Notes under the pieces: model-generated
The model's database searches: none
Told to the model about the DNA's origin: nothing
Seen by the model: only the letters and a program-made list of their open reading frames with translations
DNA from: Pedobacter sp. PLR
GTDB lineage: Bacteria; Bacteroidota; Bacteroidia; Sphingobacteriales; Sphingobacteriaceae
Assembly (NCBI RefSeq): GCF_026239675.1
Contig: NZ_JAPIVQ010000003.1
Span: forward strand, 620,001-684,000
Length of the DNA stretch: 64,000 bases
Direction of reading: 5' to 3'
Program-made: the position numbers and the translations under genes
In this document: piece by piece, positions 1-8,868 of the stretch
Position numbering within the stretch: the first letter of the stretch is position 1
How the letters are laid out: the number at the start of each line of letters is the position of its first letter

Positions 1-962
1 CCGGTGATACCTTGTTTATCGGAGACTGTGGCAGACCGGATCTGAGGGAATCTGTCGGGAACCTACAGGCGAAAAGGGAGAAGTTAGCCCTTCAGATGTA
101 CCACTCGCTAAGAGATAAACTGATGGTGCTGGATGATGAGGTATTGGTTTATCCTGCACATGGTTCAGGTACTTTATGTGGTAAAGCTTTAAGTACGGCA
201 AGTTCCAGTACGATCGGCGCAGAAAAGACCAGTAACTGGTCGCTACAGGAAATGAGCGAGTCAGATTTTATTAAAGAACTGACCACAGATCAGCCATTTA
301 TTCCGAAATATTTTGGTTATGATGTAGACCTGAACAGAAAGGGTGCCCCTCATTTTAAACCCAATGTTGATCAGGTAGAATGGATTAAGCAACCGGAACT
401 GGAAGAGATTAATGCAGCCATAATTGTCGTGGATGCCCGTCCGGAAGGCGATTTTAAGGAAGGTCATTATCCGGGAGCAGTGAATATTGTGTATGGTAAA
501 AAGTTCGAAACCTGGTTGGGAAGCATCATCAGACCTGGCGAGCATTTCTACTTAACAGCCGCCAATCCTCAACATCTGGAAGAATTAATTCATCGCGCTG
601 CAAGTATCGGTTATGAAGCGTGTATTGTAGCCGCTTTTGTAACGGATTCTGGTGATGTACTGATGCCGGTACTGCCTTTGGAATGCTTTATTGCCAATCC
701 TGAGGAGTTTACCATTATTGATGTCAGGAATGCGAATGAAGTGAAAAAGAAAAAGGTTTTTGCTAATGCTACGAACATTCCTTTGGGTGAGCTGAGGGAA
801 CGTATTATGGAAGTTCCGGCAGATAAACCGATTGTAGTACATTGTGCAGGAGGGAGCAGAAGCGCCGCCGGAAGCAGCATTATCGCTGCGGAATTTGGTG
901 CAATAACTCCGGTCTACGACCTTGGAGCAGTGGTTAAAGATTTCGCGAAATCAGAGGAATAG
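1..962 (+). CDS. MBL-fold hydrolase with two rhodanese domains (CstB-like persulfide dioxygenase/sulfurtransferase), 5' truncated by window
   Basis: The reading frame is open from base 3, so the start and the HxHxDH metal motif lie outside the window. What remains is the MBL C-terminal part, with GDCGRPDL (an Asp ligand) and YPAHG (a His ligand). After a linker come two rhodanese-like domains. The first (around VVDARPEGDF) has no Cys in its active loop and is probably inactive. The second has the loop HCAGGSRSA with a catalytic Cys. This order of MBL, dead rhodanese and active rhodanese is that of CstB-type proteins, which oxidise persulfides with O2 and transfer sulfane sulfur in the cytoplasm. 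The domain calls are firm. The substrate is inferred from family resemblance. Confidence 0.85.
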   Translation, partial: GDTLFIGDCGRPDLRESVGNLQAKREKLALQMYHSLRDKLMVLDDEVLVYPAHGSGTLCGKALSTASSSTIGAEKTSNWSLQEMSESDFIKELTTDQPFIPKYFGYDVDLNRKGAPHFKPNVDQVEWIKQPELEEINAAIIVVDARPEGDFKEGHYPGAVNIVYGKKFETWLGSIIRPGEHFYLTAANPQHLEELIHRAASIGYEACIVAAFVTDSGDVLMPVLPLECFIANPEEFTIIDVRNANEVKKKKVFANATNIPLGELRERIMEVPADKPIVVHCAGGSRSAAGSSIIAAEFGAITPVYDLGAVVKDFAKSEE

Positions 963-1013
963 GCTTCCTGATGTTGTTTAAAATGAATGCTATAAATAAT
1001 TATATTAGCGTGT

Positions 1014-2138
1014 ATGAAATTATTAACAACAGCCTTTTCGCTGGTTCTCAGCTGGATGACTTTCTCTTCCTGTGCTCAAATTCCTGCTTCATCAAAGAAT
1101 ATGAACGACGGTCCTTATGTATTGTATAAAAATGACCTGATTGAGGTCCGGACGATTGTGACAGAAGGTGGTTTGCAGAAATGCAAGCTGCAAACTTATC
1201 CGGTCAGCAAGAAGGCTGAGCTGCCGGTAGAGGTGAAGTTTTCTAACCATCCGGAATGGAATTTCTCTGTCAGATTGCAACGCGTTCTTAAAAATGAACC
1301 TGCAGAATTTAAGCAACCGGATAAGCTACTCGCGCTTTCCGATGTAGAAGGGGAGTTTGAAGGTTTCAGGAAGCTGTTGCTGGCCAATAAGGTAATGGAT
1401 GAACAATACAACTGGATTTTTGGGAAAGGGCAACTGGTGATCTGCGGTGATTTATTCGACCGCGGAGAAGAGGTGTCGGCCACAATCTGGTTGCTGTATA
1501 AGCTGGAGCAGGATGCGAAGGCCAAAGGAGGCTATCTGCACACAATTCTGGGTAACCATGACATCATGAACTTAAGTGGCGACCTACGTTATGTACAGCC
1601 AAAATATATGAGCAATGCAAAGCTGATGGAACTGAATTACATGGAGTTATATGGTCCGGATGCCGAGATAGGGCGCTGGTTGAGAACTAAAAACCTGATT
1701 GAAAAGATTGGCGATAACCTTTGTCTGCACGCAGGTGTAGCTCCCGTTATCAATGATTTGAAGATGAGTTTGAAGGAAATCAACGACCGTTGCAGACCCT
1801 TTTATGATCAGGACAGAAAATCAATCACAATTCCTGATAAGGCAGTGGAGCTATTGTTTGATGGCGGACGCTCTTCTTTATTCTGGTACAGGGGATATTT
1901 TGTAGAACCGAAAGCAACAGAAGCAGAGGTAGATCAGACATTGGCACTGTATAAGGTGAAAAGGATTATCGTTGGTCATACGATTACCGATACCAATGTA
2001 GGCTTTTACTATAATGGAAAGGTACTTGGAATAGACGTGAACCAACATGCAGGTCATCATGAAGCTGCATTATATGAAAATAAAGCCTGGTATAAAATCA
2101 ATACGACGGGGAATAAATCATCGATCAAAACTTATTAA
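1014..2138 (+). CDS. lipoprotein metallophosphoesterase, Shewanella-like PPP phosphatase type
   Basis: The protein has 374 residues. The N-terminus is a lipoprotein signal peptide with lipobox FSSC and Cys20, followed by AQ, so it is probably outer-membrane anchored. About 80 residues with no recognisable motif precede a calcineurin-like phosphoesterase domain. That domain has GDLFDRG (145-151), GNHD (180-183), HAGV and VGHT, the metal-binding motifs of PPP-type phosphatases. The first motif reads SDVEGEFEG: a Glu stands where PPP enzymes normally carry the His of GDxHG, which may alter metal binding. The substrate is unknown; phosphoprotein phosphatase is the family inference. It is transcribed alone and is followed by a hairpin terminator. 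A weak -7-like TATATTAG ends five bases before the ATG. Confidence 0.8.
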   Translation: MKLLTTAFSLVLSWMTFSSCAQIPASSKNMNDGPYVLYKNDLIEVRTIVTEGGLQKCKLQTYPVSKKAELPVEVKFSNHPEWNFSVRLQRVLKNEPAEFKQPDKLLALSDVEGEFEGFRKLLLANKVMDEQYNWIFGKGQLVICGDLFDRGEEVSATIWLLYKLEQDAKAKGGYLHTILGNHDIMNLSGDLRYVQPKYMSNAKLMELNYMELYGPDAEIGRWLRTKNLIEKIGDNLCLHAGVAPVINDLKMSLKEINDRCRPFYDQDRKSITIPDKAVELLFDGGRSSLFWYRGYFVEPKATEAEVDQTLALYKVKRIIVGHTITDTNVGFYYNGKVLGIDVNQHAGHHEAALYENKAWYKINTTGNKSSIKTY

Positions 2139-2444
2139 TTAAGCCCTTATTCTGATTATTTAAAACAGCTGCTGATTATTTATCAGTAGCTGTTTTTGTA
2201 TGAATAAATGGGTGTAGCTTAGTTGTAACTAAGTAATTCTTCTTAAGAAGAATCTATTTATTTGTTAAGTAATGATTTAATTAATGGTTATTATCAATAA
2301 TTTGCTGTAGTTTTAGTTCTTGTAACTAGAGAGGTCAGGATATTTTGATAATGCTGGCAATATTTATTGTCGGTTGCTAATGAAAAGAGGCCATGTCAAA
2401 TACATTCCGGGGGGAGTGGAATATTCCGATATTTGTCCGCTCTC
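2139..2444. other. intergenic region between convergent genes, with two adjacent palindromes
   Basis: No gene is seen. Beyond the terminator there are two neighbouring perfect palindromes. CTTAGTT-GT-AACTAAG lies at 2218-2233, and the 18-bp ATTCTTCTTAAGAAGAAT lies at 2236-2253. The rest is AT-rich. Neither palindrome precedes a start codon, so their role is unclear. Confidence 0.5.
2164..2197 (+). terminator. Rho-independent terminator of the lipoprotein phosphatase gene
   Basis: A 13-bp stem, AACAGCTGCTGAT against ATCAGTAGCTGTT with one G-U pair, encloses a 5-nt loop. A run of five T ends the structure, 26 bases after the stop codon. Confidence 0.85.
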
Positions 2445-3317
2445 TTATACTATTTTCAGCAGCTCTTCTATAAAAAGAGTTGCTGATTTTTTTCTAAAAA
2501 CCCCCTTCTGCCACAAGATATAAGCTTCTTTATACAATTCTTTTCCGGTTATCGGAATGGCGACCAGGTTTTCCCAGCTCGTAATTGCTTTTTCATTGAT
2601 AATTGTAACCCAGTTTCCTGTATCCACTAATGAGAGCAGGGAATGTGTATCATTCATTTCTATTTTGATGTTAGGAATGATGTTGTTTTTCTTGAAAATC
2701 TCATCGAGCATATCTCTGGAGCTGAAGCCTTTATTCGCCAGAATCATTTCAGTTTGTGCCAGTTCCTTTAAAGAGATCCGGTTTAGTTTTGCTAAAGGGT
2801 GTTTTTTTGAGGTCACCATTTTGATCCTGGAAGAAAACAACAGCTGCATTTCGAGCCCTTCGTTGTCGGATTGCTCATGAAAAGCTAAAATGAAGTCCAG
2901 ATCTGCAGTCTTCAGTCTGGCTTCCAATGCGCCGGCAATACCGGACTCTATGTGCAGCTTAATCCCCGGATATTTGTTGGAAAAAGGAGTGAGGGAAGGC
3001 AGCAGTAAGGAACTAAAAGCATAAGTTACCCCGATTCTTAACTCCCCGTTCACCAGGTTATTCAATTCAAAGATCGCTTGCTTTGATTTCTTAATTTCCA
3101 GCATAATCTGCCGTGCATGGTTTAGAAATACCTTCCCCGCCTCGGTGAGCTGTACGTGTTTACCCACCCGGTCAAAAAGCAACATTCCCAATTCTTCCTC
3201 CAGCTGCTTCACCTGTTGTGATAAAGTAGACTGCGTCACAAAACACTGCGCTGCGGCATCTGTGAAGTGTAATAACTCCGCGGCCTTAATAAAATAACTG
3301 AGTTGTCTGAATTCCAT
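2445..3317 (-). CDS. LysR-family transcriptional regulator
   Basis: The protein has 290 residues, the usual LysR length. The N-terminal winged helix-turn-helix covers about residues 1-60, with the family-typical TQSTLSQQVKQLEEELG and LFDR. A long linker helix leads to a periplasmic-binding-protein-like effector domain (about 90-290). Such proteins bind a small inducer and control a nearby, usually divergent, gene. Here the divergent neighbour is an MFS exporter 220 bp away, which is the likely target. The effector cannot be told from the sequence. Confidence 0.92.
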   Translation of the reverse strand: MEFRQLSYFIKAAELLHFTDAAAQCFVTQSTLSQQVKQLEEELGMLLFDRVGKHVQLTEAGKVFLNHARQIMLEIKKSKQAIFELNNLVNGELRIGVTYAFSSLLLPSLTPFSNKYPGIKLHIESGIAGALEARLKTADLDFILAFHEQSDNEGLEMQLLFSSRIKMVTSKKHPLAKLNRISLKELAQTEMILANKGFSSRDMLDEIFKKNNIIPNIKIEMNDTHSLLSLVDTGNWVTIINEKAITSWENLVAIPITGKELYKEAYILWQKGVFRKKSATLFIEELLKIV

Positions 3318-3485
3318 AATGGTCTATATGTATGGGGTAAGATAGCTGTGGGATCTTAGCCTGATCCTGGTATAATCTCTCTGTGATCTTCTTCTGATCA
3401 ATCGGTAAAACTAATGAATATCATTAAAACTATCAATTTTACAGATACATTCTTTATCCCGAGATTTGAGGCCAACGCAGATAAG

Positions 3486-3502
3486 CTGAACAATCTGTTC
3501 AG
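3486..3502. promoter_or_regulatory. perfect 7-bp inverted repeat upstream of the MFS exporter
   Basis: CTGAACA-ATC-TGTTCAG is a perfect inverted repeat 35 bases before the MFS start codon, in the LysR/MFS divergent region. It could be an operator or an mRNA hairpin. No T-N11-A match was used to assign it to LysR. Confidence 0.4.
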
Positions 3503-3537
3503 CAATCAGCGCAGCAAAGCTCAGAAAATAACCCTTC

Positions 3538-4758
3538 ATGACATTATTCAGATCACTCAAATCCCGCAACTTTAAACTGTTTTTTTACGGACAATCTATC
3601 TCCCTTGTGGGGACCTGGATGCAGAAGACGGCGGTGAGTTGGTTGGTCTATCAATTGACTGGATCGGCGTTATTGCTGGGGGTCGTGGGCTTTGTGAGTC
3701 TGATCCCTTCTTTATTTTTATCGCCCTACGCGGGAAGTCTGGTAGACCGCCACAACCGCTACCATATTCTGGTGCTTACGCAGATCGCCTCCATGGTTCA
3801 GGCAGGTGCCCTGGCAGGGATCATATTCTTCGGCTATTACAACATCCTGCTGATTATCGCGCTCAGTCTGATTCAGGGGATCATCAATGCGTTCGACATG
3901 ACTTGCAGGCAATCTTTAATGGTGGAAATGGTAGACCATAAAGAGGACCTTCCAAATGCCATCGCACTGAATTCTACGATGGTCAACTTTGCAAGGATCG
4001 CTGGCCCGGCGGTTGCCGGCATCATTTTAAGCACCTTCGGGACAGACTTTTGCTTTATATTGAATTTCCTGAGTTACATCCCGGTATTGATTTGTCTGTT
4101 TATGATGCGCTTAAAGGTAATCGTGATGGAGAAATCAGAGAAAAGCATCTGGACAGAGCTGGAAGAAGGATTTAAGTACGTTTCCGGTGATAAAAACCTG
4201 AGCAGTATGCTGATCATGATTGGTGTGAGCAGTCTGTTTGTGATCCCTTTTAATACCCTGATGCCCATCTTCGCGAAAGATATTTTTAGCGGTGATGCCC
4301 GAACGTTCAGCTGGTTTGAGAGTGCCGCCGGATTAGGCTCTATCATTAGTGCGGTTTATCTGGCCAACCTGAAAAACAACAACGGACTGATGAAAATGGT
4401 CGCCATCGCCGGTGGAATTCTGGGGGGGAGCCTGTTGTTTCTCGCCTATGCACCCCAGTTGCCGGTAGCGTTGTTTTTCATGACTCTGACCGGGGTAGGG
4501 ATGATGGGACAAACCTCAGCCATCAATACTTATATACAAACGCATTCTGTTCCGGAAATGCGTGGAAGGGCCATCAGTTATTATGTCATGGCTTATCAGG
4601 GGATTCTTCCGATAGGTAGCCTGTTGATTGGCTGGCTGGCAAATGTAATGGGCCCCAGACCGGCAATCTTCATGGAAGGACTGATCGGCATTGCCTCCAC
4701 TATTGCTTTCGTGATTTATAGGAGTAAATCTGCGCATAGAAAGACGGTAAGCGTGTAA
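3538..4758 (+). CDS. MFS transporter, EntS-like (MFS_3) exporter
   Basis: The protein has 406 residues and about 12 hydrophobic segments. The N-terminus (SRNFKLFFYGQSISLVGTWM) and the loop AGSLVDRHNRYH are typical of the MFS_3 group, which includes the enterobactin exporter EntS. It sits in the inner membrane and probably exports a small molecule by proton antiport. An in-frame stop seven to nine bases before the ATG fixes the start. It is divergent from a LysR gene, which probably controls it. The substrate is not evident; a siderophore is possible because of the family, but no siderophore synthesis genes are nearby. Confidence 0.85.
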   Translation: MTLFRSLKSRNFKLFFYGQSISLVGTWMQKTAVSWLVYQLTGSALLLGVVGFVSLIPSLFLSPYAGSLVDRHNRYHILVLTQIASMVQAGALAGIIFFGYYNILLIIALSLIQGIINAFDMTCRQSLMVEMVDHKEDLPNAIALNSTMVNFARIAGPAVAGIILSTFGTDFCFILNFLSYIPVLICLFMMRLKVIVMEKSEKSIWTELEEGFKYVSGDKNLSSMLIMIGVSSLFVIPFNTLMPIFAKDIFSGDARTFSWFESAAGLGSIISAVYLANLKNNNGLMKMVAIAGGILGGSLLFLAYAPQLPVALFFMTLTGVGMMGQTSAINTYIQTHSVPEMRGRAISYYVMAYQGILPIGSLLIGWLANVMGPRPAIFMEGLIGIASTIAFVIYRSKSAHRKTVSV

Positions 4759-4820
4759 TTTATACCTATTAATGGTCACAATTACTTAACTTTGGTTATC
4801 ACTAACTAATTTATTATATC

Positions 4821-6983
4821 ATGAGAAAAACAGTTTATCTGCTGTTGTGTGCAATGGTTATGTCCTTTGCAAACACCGTTAAAGCAGATGAAGGGATGTG
4901 GATCCCAATGCTGATAGGCAAAAACTATGAGCAAATGAAGAAGCAAGGGTTTAAGCTAACAGCAAAAGACCTTTATAATGCAAATGGTTCCAGTCTGAAA
5001 GATGCAATCGTTCATTTCGGTGGCTTCTGTACTGGTGAGATTGTTTCCGACAAAGGATTGATCTTTACCAATCACCACTGTGGTTACGATGCGATCGCTT
5101 CGAACTCCACTCCTCAGAATAACATCCTTGACAATGGTTTCTACGCTAAAAATTACGGTGAAGAGAAACCTATCGATGGATTATTTGTAAAGTTCCTGTT
5201 GAAAATGGAAGATGTAACGCCTCAGGTTGAAGCGGCTACTAAAGGCCTAGCAGGTGCGGAGAAATCTTCTAAAATGTTAGAAGTATTCAATACAATTGCT
5301 AAAGCCGCAGTAACCGGTCCAACGATTGAAGCGAATGTAAAAGACTTTTATAAGTCTAACCAGTTTATCCTTTTTGTATACGAGCGTTTCGACGATATCC
5401 GTTTGGTAGGTGCGCCTCCTCAGAATATTGGTAAATTTGGTGGTGATACTGACAACTGGGAATGGCCTCGTCAGACAGGAGATTTCTCTGTGTTCAGAGT
5501 GTATGCCGGTAAAGAAAACCAACCTGCAAAATATACTGCAGCAAACGTTCCTTATACCCCTAAAAAATTCCTTCCGGTTTCTATCAAAGGTGTGAAAAAC
5601 GGTGATTTCTCTATGGTTTATGGCTATCCTGGTCGTACCGACAGATATTTAACTTCTTATGGTGTTGATCTTGCGACAGAAAAGGTAAGTCCTACTATTG
5701 TTAAATTACGTGATATCCGCCTTAAATCCTGGAAACAGGAAATGGATAAAAGTGTAGATACGCGCTTGAAATTGTCTTCTCAATATGCAAATATCGCCAA
5801 CTACTGGAAGTATTTTATCGGTCAGACAGAGCAGTTGAAAAGACTTAAAGTTTCTGATTCAAAAAGAAAAGAAGAGAAATCTTTCACAGATTGGGCAGCT
5901 CAGAAAACTGAATTTGCTGGTCTGATGGAGCAATATGCTCAGATCTATAAAGATATCGACCCGATTTCTGTACAACGTACCTATATCAATGAAGGCTTTA
6001 TGGCTTCTGCATGGGTGCCTAACGCGATTTCTATCGTGCGCTCTTATGCTGCGGTAGATCAGAAAAAAGGTGATGCTGCTTTCGCTGAAAAAGTGAAAAC
6101 CAGTCTGAATAATGCGGCAAATGCTTATGCAGAAACTTATGTAGAAACAGCAGATAAAAAGATCTTCGCTAAAATTCTTGCGGCTTTTTATCAGGATGTT
6201 CCTGTGAAATCTCAGCCTAAGTTCTTCGCGGAAATTGCAGAGAAATACTGGACAGGGAACCCTGAGACTACTTTCGATAAGTTCGCAGCGTACCTGTGGG
6301 AAAATAGTAACCTGATTAAACCAGAGAAATTGAAAGCATTTTTGGCTACTAACCCTTCATTAGAAGCCGTTAAAGCCGATCCTGCCTATGTTTATGCTGC
6401 CAATGTGTACCCTCCGGATTATATCAAAACTAACTTCGGTTCTTTAGTAGCTGATTTTGAAACTAAGAAAGCAGACCTTGATCACCTGTACCTGAAAGCT
6501 ACCCTGGAGAAAAACAAAGGTAAGCTGATGTACCCGGATGCAAACTCTACCATGCGCCTTTCATATGGAAATGTTCAGGACTACTCTCCTAAAGATGGTA
6601 TCGTTTATAAAACGACCACTACCATCGATGGTATGATGAAAAAATACATTCCAGGTGATAGTGAGTTCGACCTTCCTGCCAACCTTATCGAAAACTATAA
6701 TAAAAAGAACTTCGGTCAGTATGGTAACAACGGTACATTAACCGTAAACTTTATCACAAACAATGACATCACTGGTGGTAACTCAGGTTCTCCGGTAATC
6801 AATGGTAATGGCGAGTTAATCGGTCTTGCTTTTGATGGTAACTGGGAAGCAATGAGTGGCGATATCGCTTTTGATAAAGAATTTAAACGCACAATCTGTG
6901 TGGATGTACGTTACGTATTGTGGTGTATTGACGTGTTAGGTGGTGCGAAAAACATTATCAACGAGTTGTCTATTCGTAAATAA
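4821..6983 (+). CDS. S46-family dipeptidyl-peptidase, predicted DPP7 type
   Basis: The 720-residue protein has a signal peptide (cut after about residue 22, KADEG). It has the S46 serine-protease triad regions: NHHCGYD (84-90) with the catalytic His, GGDTDNWEWPR (207-217) with the Asp region, and GGNSGSPV with Ser655. Eighteen residues after the Ser is Gly673. In Porphyromonas gingivalis, Gly at this site marks DPP7 (hydrophobic P1), whereas Arg marks DPP11 (acidic P1). The enzyme would release dipeptides in the periplasm for uptake. A -7-like TAACTTTG lies at 4787-4794, but no -33 is clear. A strong terminator follows at some distance. The family call is firm; the specificity is inferred. 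Confidence 0.93.
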   Translation: MRKTVYLLLCAMVMSFANTVKADEGMWIPMLIGKNYEQMKKQGFKLTAKDLYNANGSSLKDAIVHFGGFCTGEIVSDKGLIFTNHHCGYDAIASNSTPQNNILDNGFYAKNYGEEKPIDGLFVKFLLKMEDVTPQVEAATKGLAGAEKSSKMLEVFNTIAKAAVTGPTIEANVKDFYKSNQFILFVYERFDDIRLVGAPPQNIGKFGGDTDNWEWPRQTGDFSVFRVYAGKENQPAKYTAANVPYTPKKFLPVSIKGVKNGDFSMVYGYPGRTDRYLTSYGVDLATEKVSPTIVKLRDIRLKSWKQEMDKSVDTRLKLSSQYANIANYWKYFIGQTEQLKRLKVSDSKRKEEKSFTDWAAQKTEFAGLMEQYAQIYKDIDPISVQRTYINEGFMASAWVPNAISIVRSYAAVDQKKGDAAFAEKVKTSLNNAANAYAETYVETADKKIFAKILAAFYQDVPVKSQPKFFAEIAEKYWTGNPETTFDKFAAYLWENSNLIKPEKLKAFLATNPSLEAVKADPAYVYAANVYPPDYIKTNFGSLVADFETKKADLDHLYLKATLEKNKGKLMYPDANSTMRLSYGNVQDYSPKDGIVYKTTTTIDGMMKKYIPGDSEFDLPANLIENYNKKNFGQYGNNGTLTVNFITNNDITGGNSGSPVINGNGELIGLAFDGNWEAMSGDIAFDKEFKRTICVDVRYVLWCIDVLGGAKNIINELSIRK

Positions 6984-7131
6984 AGAATATTCTCTCTTCT
7001 CCTACCCGAATCTTTGCTGAAGAGCAAACCTTCGCAGGTAGTCAAAGAGGAACATCCTTTATTTTAAAAAAGAGTAATACTGCATCATAATTTTACAGCC
7101 GGTAAGGTGTTTAGTTCTGAAGCAGAAAAAC

Positions 7132-7168
7132 AAAAAGGGATCAGACGTTAAGTCTGATCCCTTTTTTT
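7132..7168 (+). terminator. strong Rho-independent terminator after S46 peptidase
   Basis: A 15-bp perfect stem, AAAAAGGGATCAGAC against GTCTGATCCCTTTTT, has a GTTAA loop and continues into a T run. It lies about 150 bases past the peptidase stop, so a long 3' UTR is implied. The A run on the other side means it could also work on the minus strand. Confidence 0.88.
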
Positions 7169-7210
7169 ATACGTTAATTTTAACCATTAAGGCAGCTTTC
7201 TAATAGCACA

Positions 7211-7276
7211 CTGCTTAATACGCTTTGTTTAATGTGCCTGTTTAACACGTCTATTTAACACGTCTGTTTAATATGG
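7211..7276. repeat. degenerate tandem repeat, about five units of 12-15 bp
   Basis: Units resemble CTGTTTAACACGT. Two good copies (CTGTTTAACACGT and CTATTTAACACGT) are flanked by CTTTGTTTAATGTGC, CTGCTTAATACG and CTGTTTAATATGG. There are no spacers, so this is not a CRISPR array. Function is unknown. Confidence 0.6.
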
Positions 7277-7508
7277 GTGCTTAGTTAGCTTGCCGGGTAA
7301 TCCTGCTAAGAAAAGTCTTGCCCTTTAACCTCTTTCTCCATTTTCTTTAACCGTTGTGTCGAATGCAGGGAAGAATAGGCTATTTGCTAAAAAAAAGGAA
7401 TACCTTCTCAGAAAAGGCATAGCAGGTTTTGCGCCCTTCAGCGCAAGGCTTGCCGCCTTTGAAGAGCGAGGTGTTCTTTTTTTACTTACCTAACTTCACA
7501 AAACAAGA

Positions 7509-7533
7509 AAACCGGCAATAAAATCACCGGTTT
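7509..7533 (-). terminator. possible purM terminator hairpin
   Basis: AAACCGG and CCGGTTT pair around an 11-nt loop, 36 bases past the purM stop. On the minus strand the stem runs into a T-rich stretch. The stem is short, so this is a moderate call. Confidence 0.5.
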
Positions 7534-7568
7534 CCTTTTATAATCGCGCCTTTCAGCGAAAAATCTAC

Positions 7569-8750
7569 TTAATTATATACAAACGTACCTTTATCGCTTT
7601 CAATCGTTACTTGTTTCTGCTCAGAAGCTTCTACACGACCAATAATCTGCGCATCGATATTAAAGCTTTTAGAAATTGCAATGATATCCTCAGCAATTGC
7701 TGCAGGAACATATAATTCCATTCTATGGCCCATATTGAATACTTTGTACATTTCTTTCCAATCTGTGCCAGACTGCTCCTGAATCAACTGGAACAATGGA
7801 GGAACAGGGAACATATTGTCTTTAATGATATGAACATCATCATTTACAAAGTGAAGCACTTTAGTTTGTGCGCCACCGCTGCAATGAACAAGACCATGAA
7901 TCTGACTTCTGTGAGCCGTTAAAATCTGTTTAATCACCGGAGCATAAGTACGTGTAGGAGAAAGCACTAATTTTCCTACTGTAATTTCTGTATCCTCATC
8001 AATTTTGATGGTATCTGTTAACTTTTTACCACCAGAAAATACCAGGTCAAAAGGAACAGAAGGATCAAAACTCTCCGGGTAACTTGTTGCCACCGACTTA
8101 TCAAAAACATCATGTCTTGCAGAAGTAAGTCCGTTAGAACCCATACCACCGTTGTATTCTGTTTCGTAAGTAGCTTGTCCGGACGACGAAAGCCCAACAA
8201 TTACATCACCAGCCTGAATCGTATGATTGCTGATGATCTTATCTCTTTCAATTCTGCAGGTAACTGTAGAATCTACAATGATCGTGCGTACAAGGTCGCC
8301 TACATCAGCAGTTTCACCGCCTGTAGAGTAAATCGAGATACCTAGTTCTCTAAGTTCTGCAAGGATTTCTTCAGTACCATTGATGATTGCGGCAATTACT
8401 TCACCAGGGATCAGATTTTTATTACGTCCGATGGTAGAAGATAAAAGGATCTGGTCTGTAGCGCCTACACAAATCAAATCGTCAATGTTCATAATGATGG
8501 CATCCTGAGCAATTCCTTTCCATACGGAAAGATCACCTGTTTCTTTCCAGTATACGTAGGCGAGGGAAGATTTCGTTCCGGCACCATCTGCATGCATAAT
8601 GTTGCAAAATGCGTCATCATTCCCTAAAATATCAGGTATGATTTTACAGAAGGCTTGCGGAAAAATACCTTTATCTATATTCTTGATGGCTTGGTGCACA
8701 TCTTCTTTTGACGCAGAAACGCCACGTTGGTTGTACCTGTTATCACTCAT
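7569..8750 (-). CDS. purM: phosphoribosylformylglycinamidine cyclo-ligase (AIR synthetase)
   Basis: This cytoplasmic enzyme converts FGAM to AIR with ATP, the fifth step of purine synthesis. The 393-residue protein begins with RYNQRGVSASKEDVHQAI and has the AIRS-family motifs HADGAGTKSS, MNIDDLICVGA, STGGETADVGD and VGLSSSGQA. It is longer than the roughly 345-residue enterobacterial enzyme, which fits the Bacteroidota form. purL, the preceding step, is also in this window, about 34 kb away. The gene appears monocistronic, between two hairpins. Confidence 0.95.
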   Translation of the reverse strand: MSDNRYNQRGVSASKEDVHQAIKNIDKGIFPQAFCKIIPDILGNDDAFCNIMHADGAGTKSSLAYVYWKETGDLSVWKGIAQDAIIMNIDDLICVGATDQILLSSTIGRNKNLIPGEVIAAIINGTEEILAELRELGISIYSTGGETADVGDLVRTIIVDSTVTCRIERDKIISNHTIQAGDVIVGLSSSGQATYETEYNGGMGSNGLTSARHDVFDKSVATSYPESFDPSVPFDLVFSGGKKLTDTIKIDEDTEITVGKLVLSPTRTYAPVIKQILTAHRSQIHGLVHCSGGAQTKVLHFVNDDVHIIKDNMFPVPPLFQLIQEQSGTDWKEMYKVFNMGHRMELYVPAAIAEDIIAISKSFNIDAQIIGRVEASEQKQVTIESDKGTFVYN

Positions 8751-8804
8751 GTTGTTGCAAAGATAGGGAAACGCCCGAATGTTGAGGCCTTAAGAACAAA
8801 AAAA

Positions 8805-8832
8805 TAACCCTTCAAAATTGATTGAAGGGTTA
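8805..8832 (-). terminator. terminator of the glutamine synthetase gene
   Basis: A perfect 11-bp stem, TAACCCTTCAA against TTGAAGGGTTA, has a 6-nt loop. It is followed on the minus strand by a run of T, 36 bases past the stop. Confidence 0.9.
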
Positions 8833-8868
8833 TAAAAACTAAAATTTAATGGATTATTACGTTTTGGT

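Larger units (their letters stand above)
6984..7568. other. 585-bp intergenic region between convergent S46 peptidase and purM
   Basis: It holds a strong hairpin terminator, a short degenerate tandem repeat and a weaker hairpin on the purM side, each listed separately. No open frame with a credible product was seen. The stretch around 7420-7470 is locally GC-rich with a GCGC-CCTTCA-GCGC hairpin of unknown meaning. Confidence 0.6.

Noticed and set aside
7211..7276. Possible CRISPR array
   Set aside because: Units are contiguous without unique spacers, are short and degenerate, and no cas gene lies in the window.
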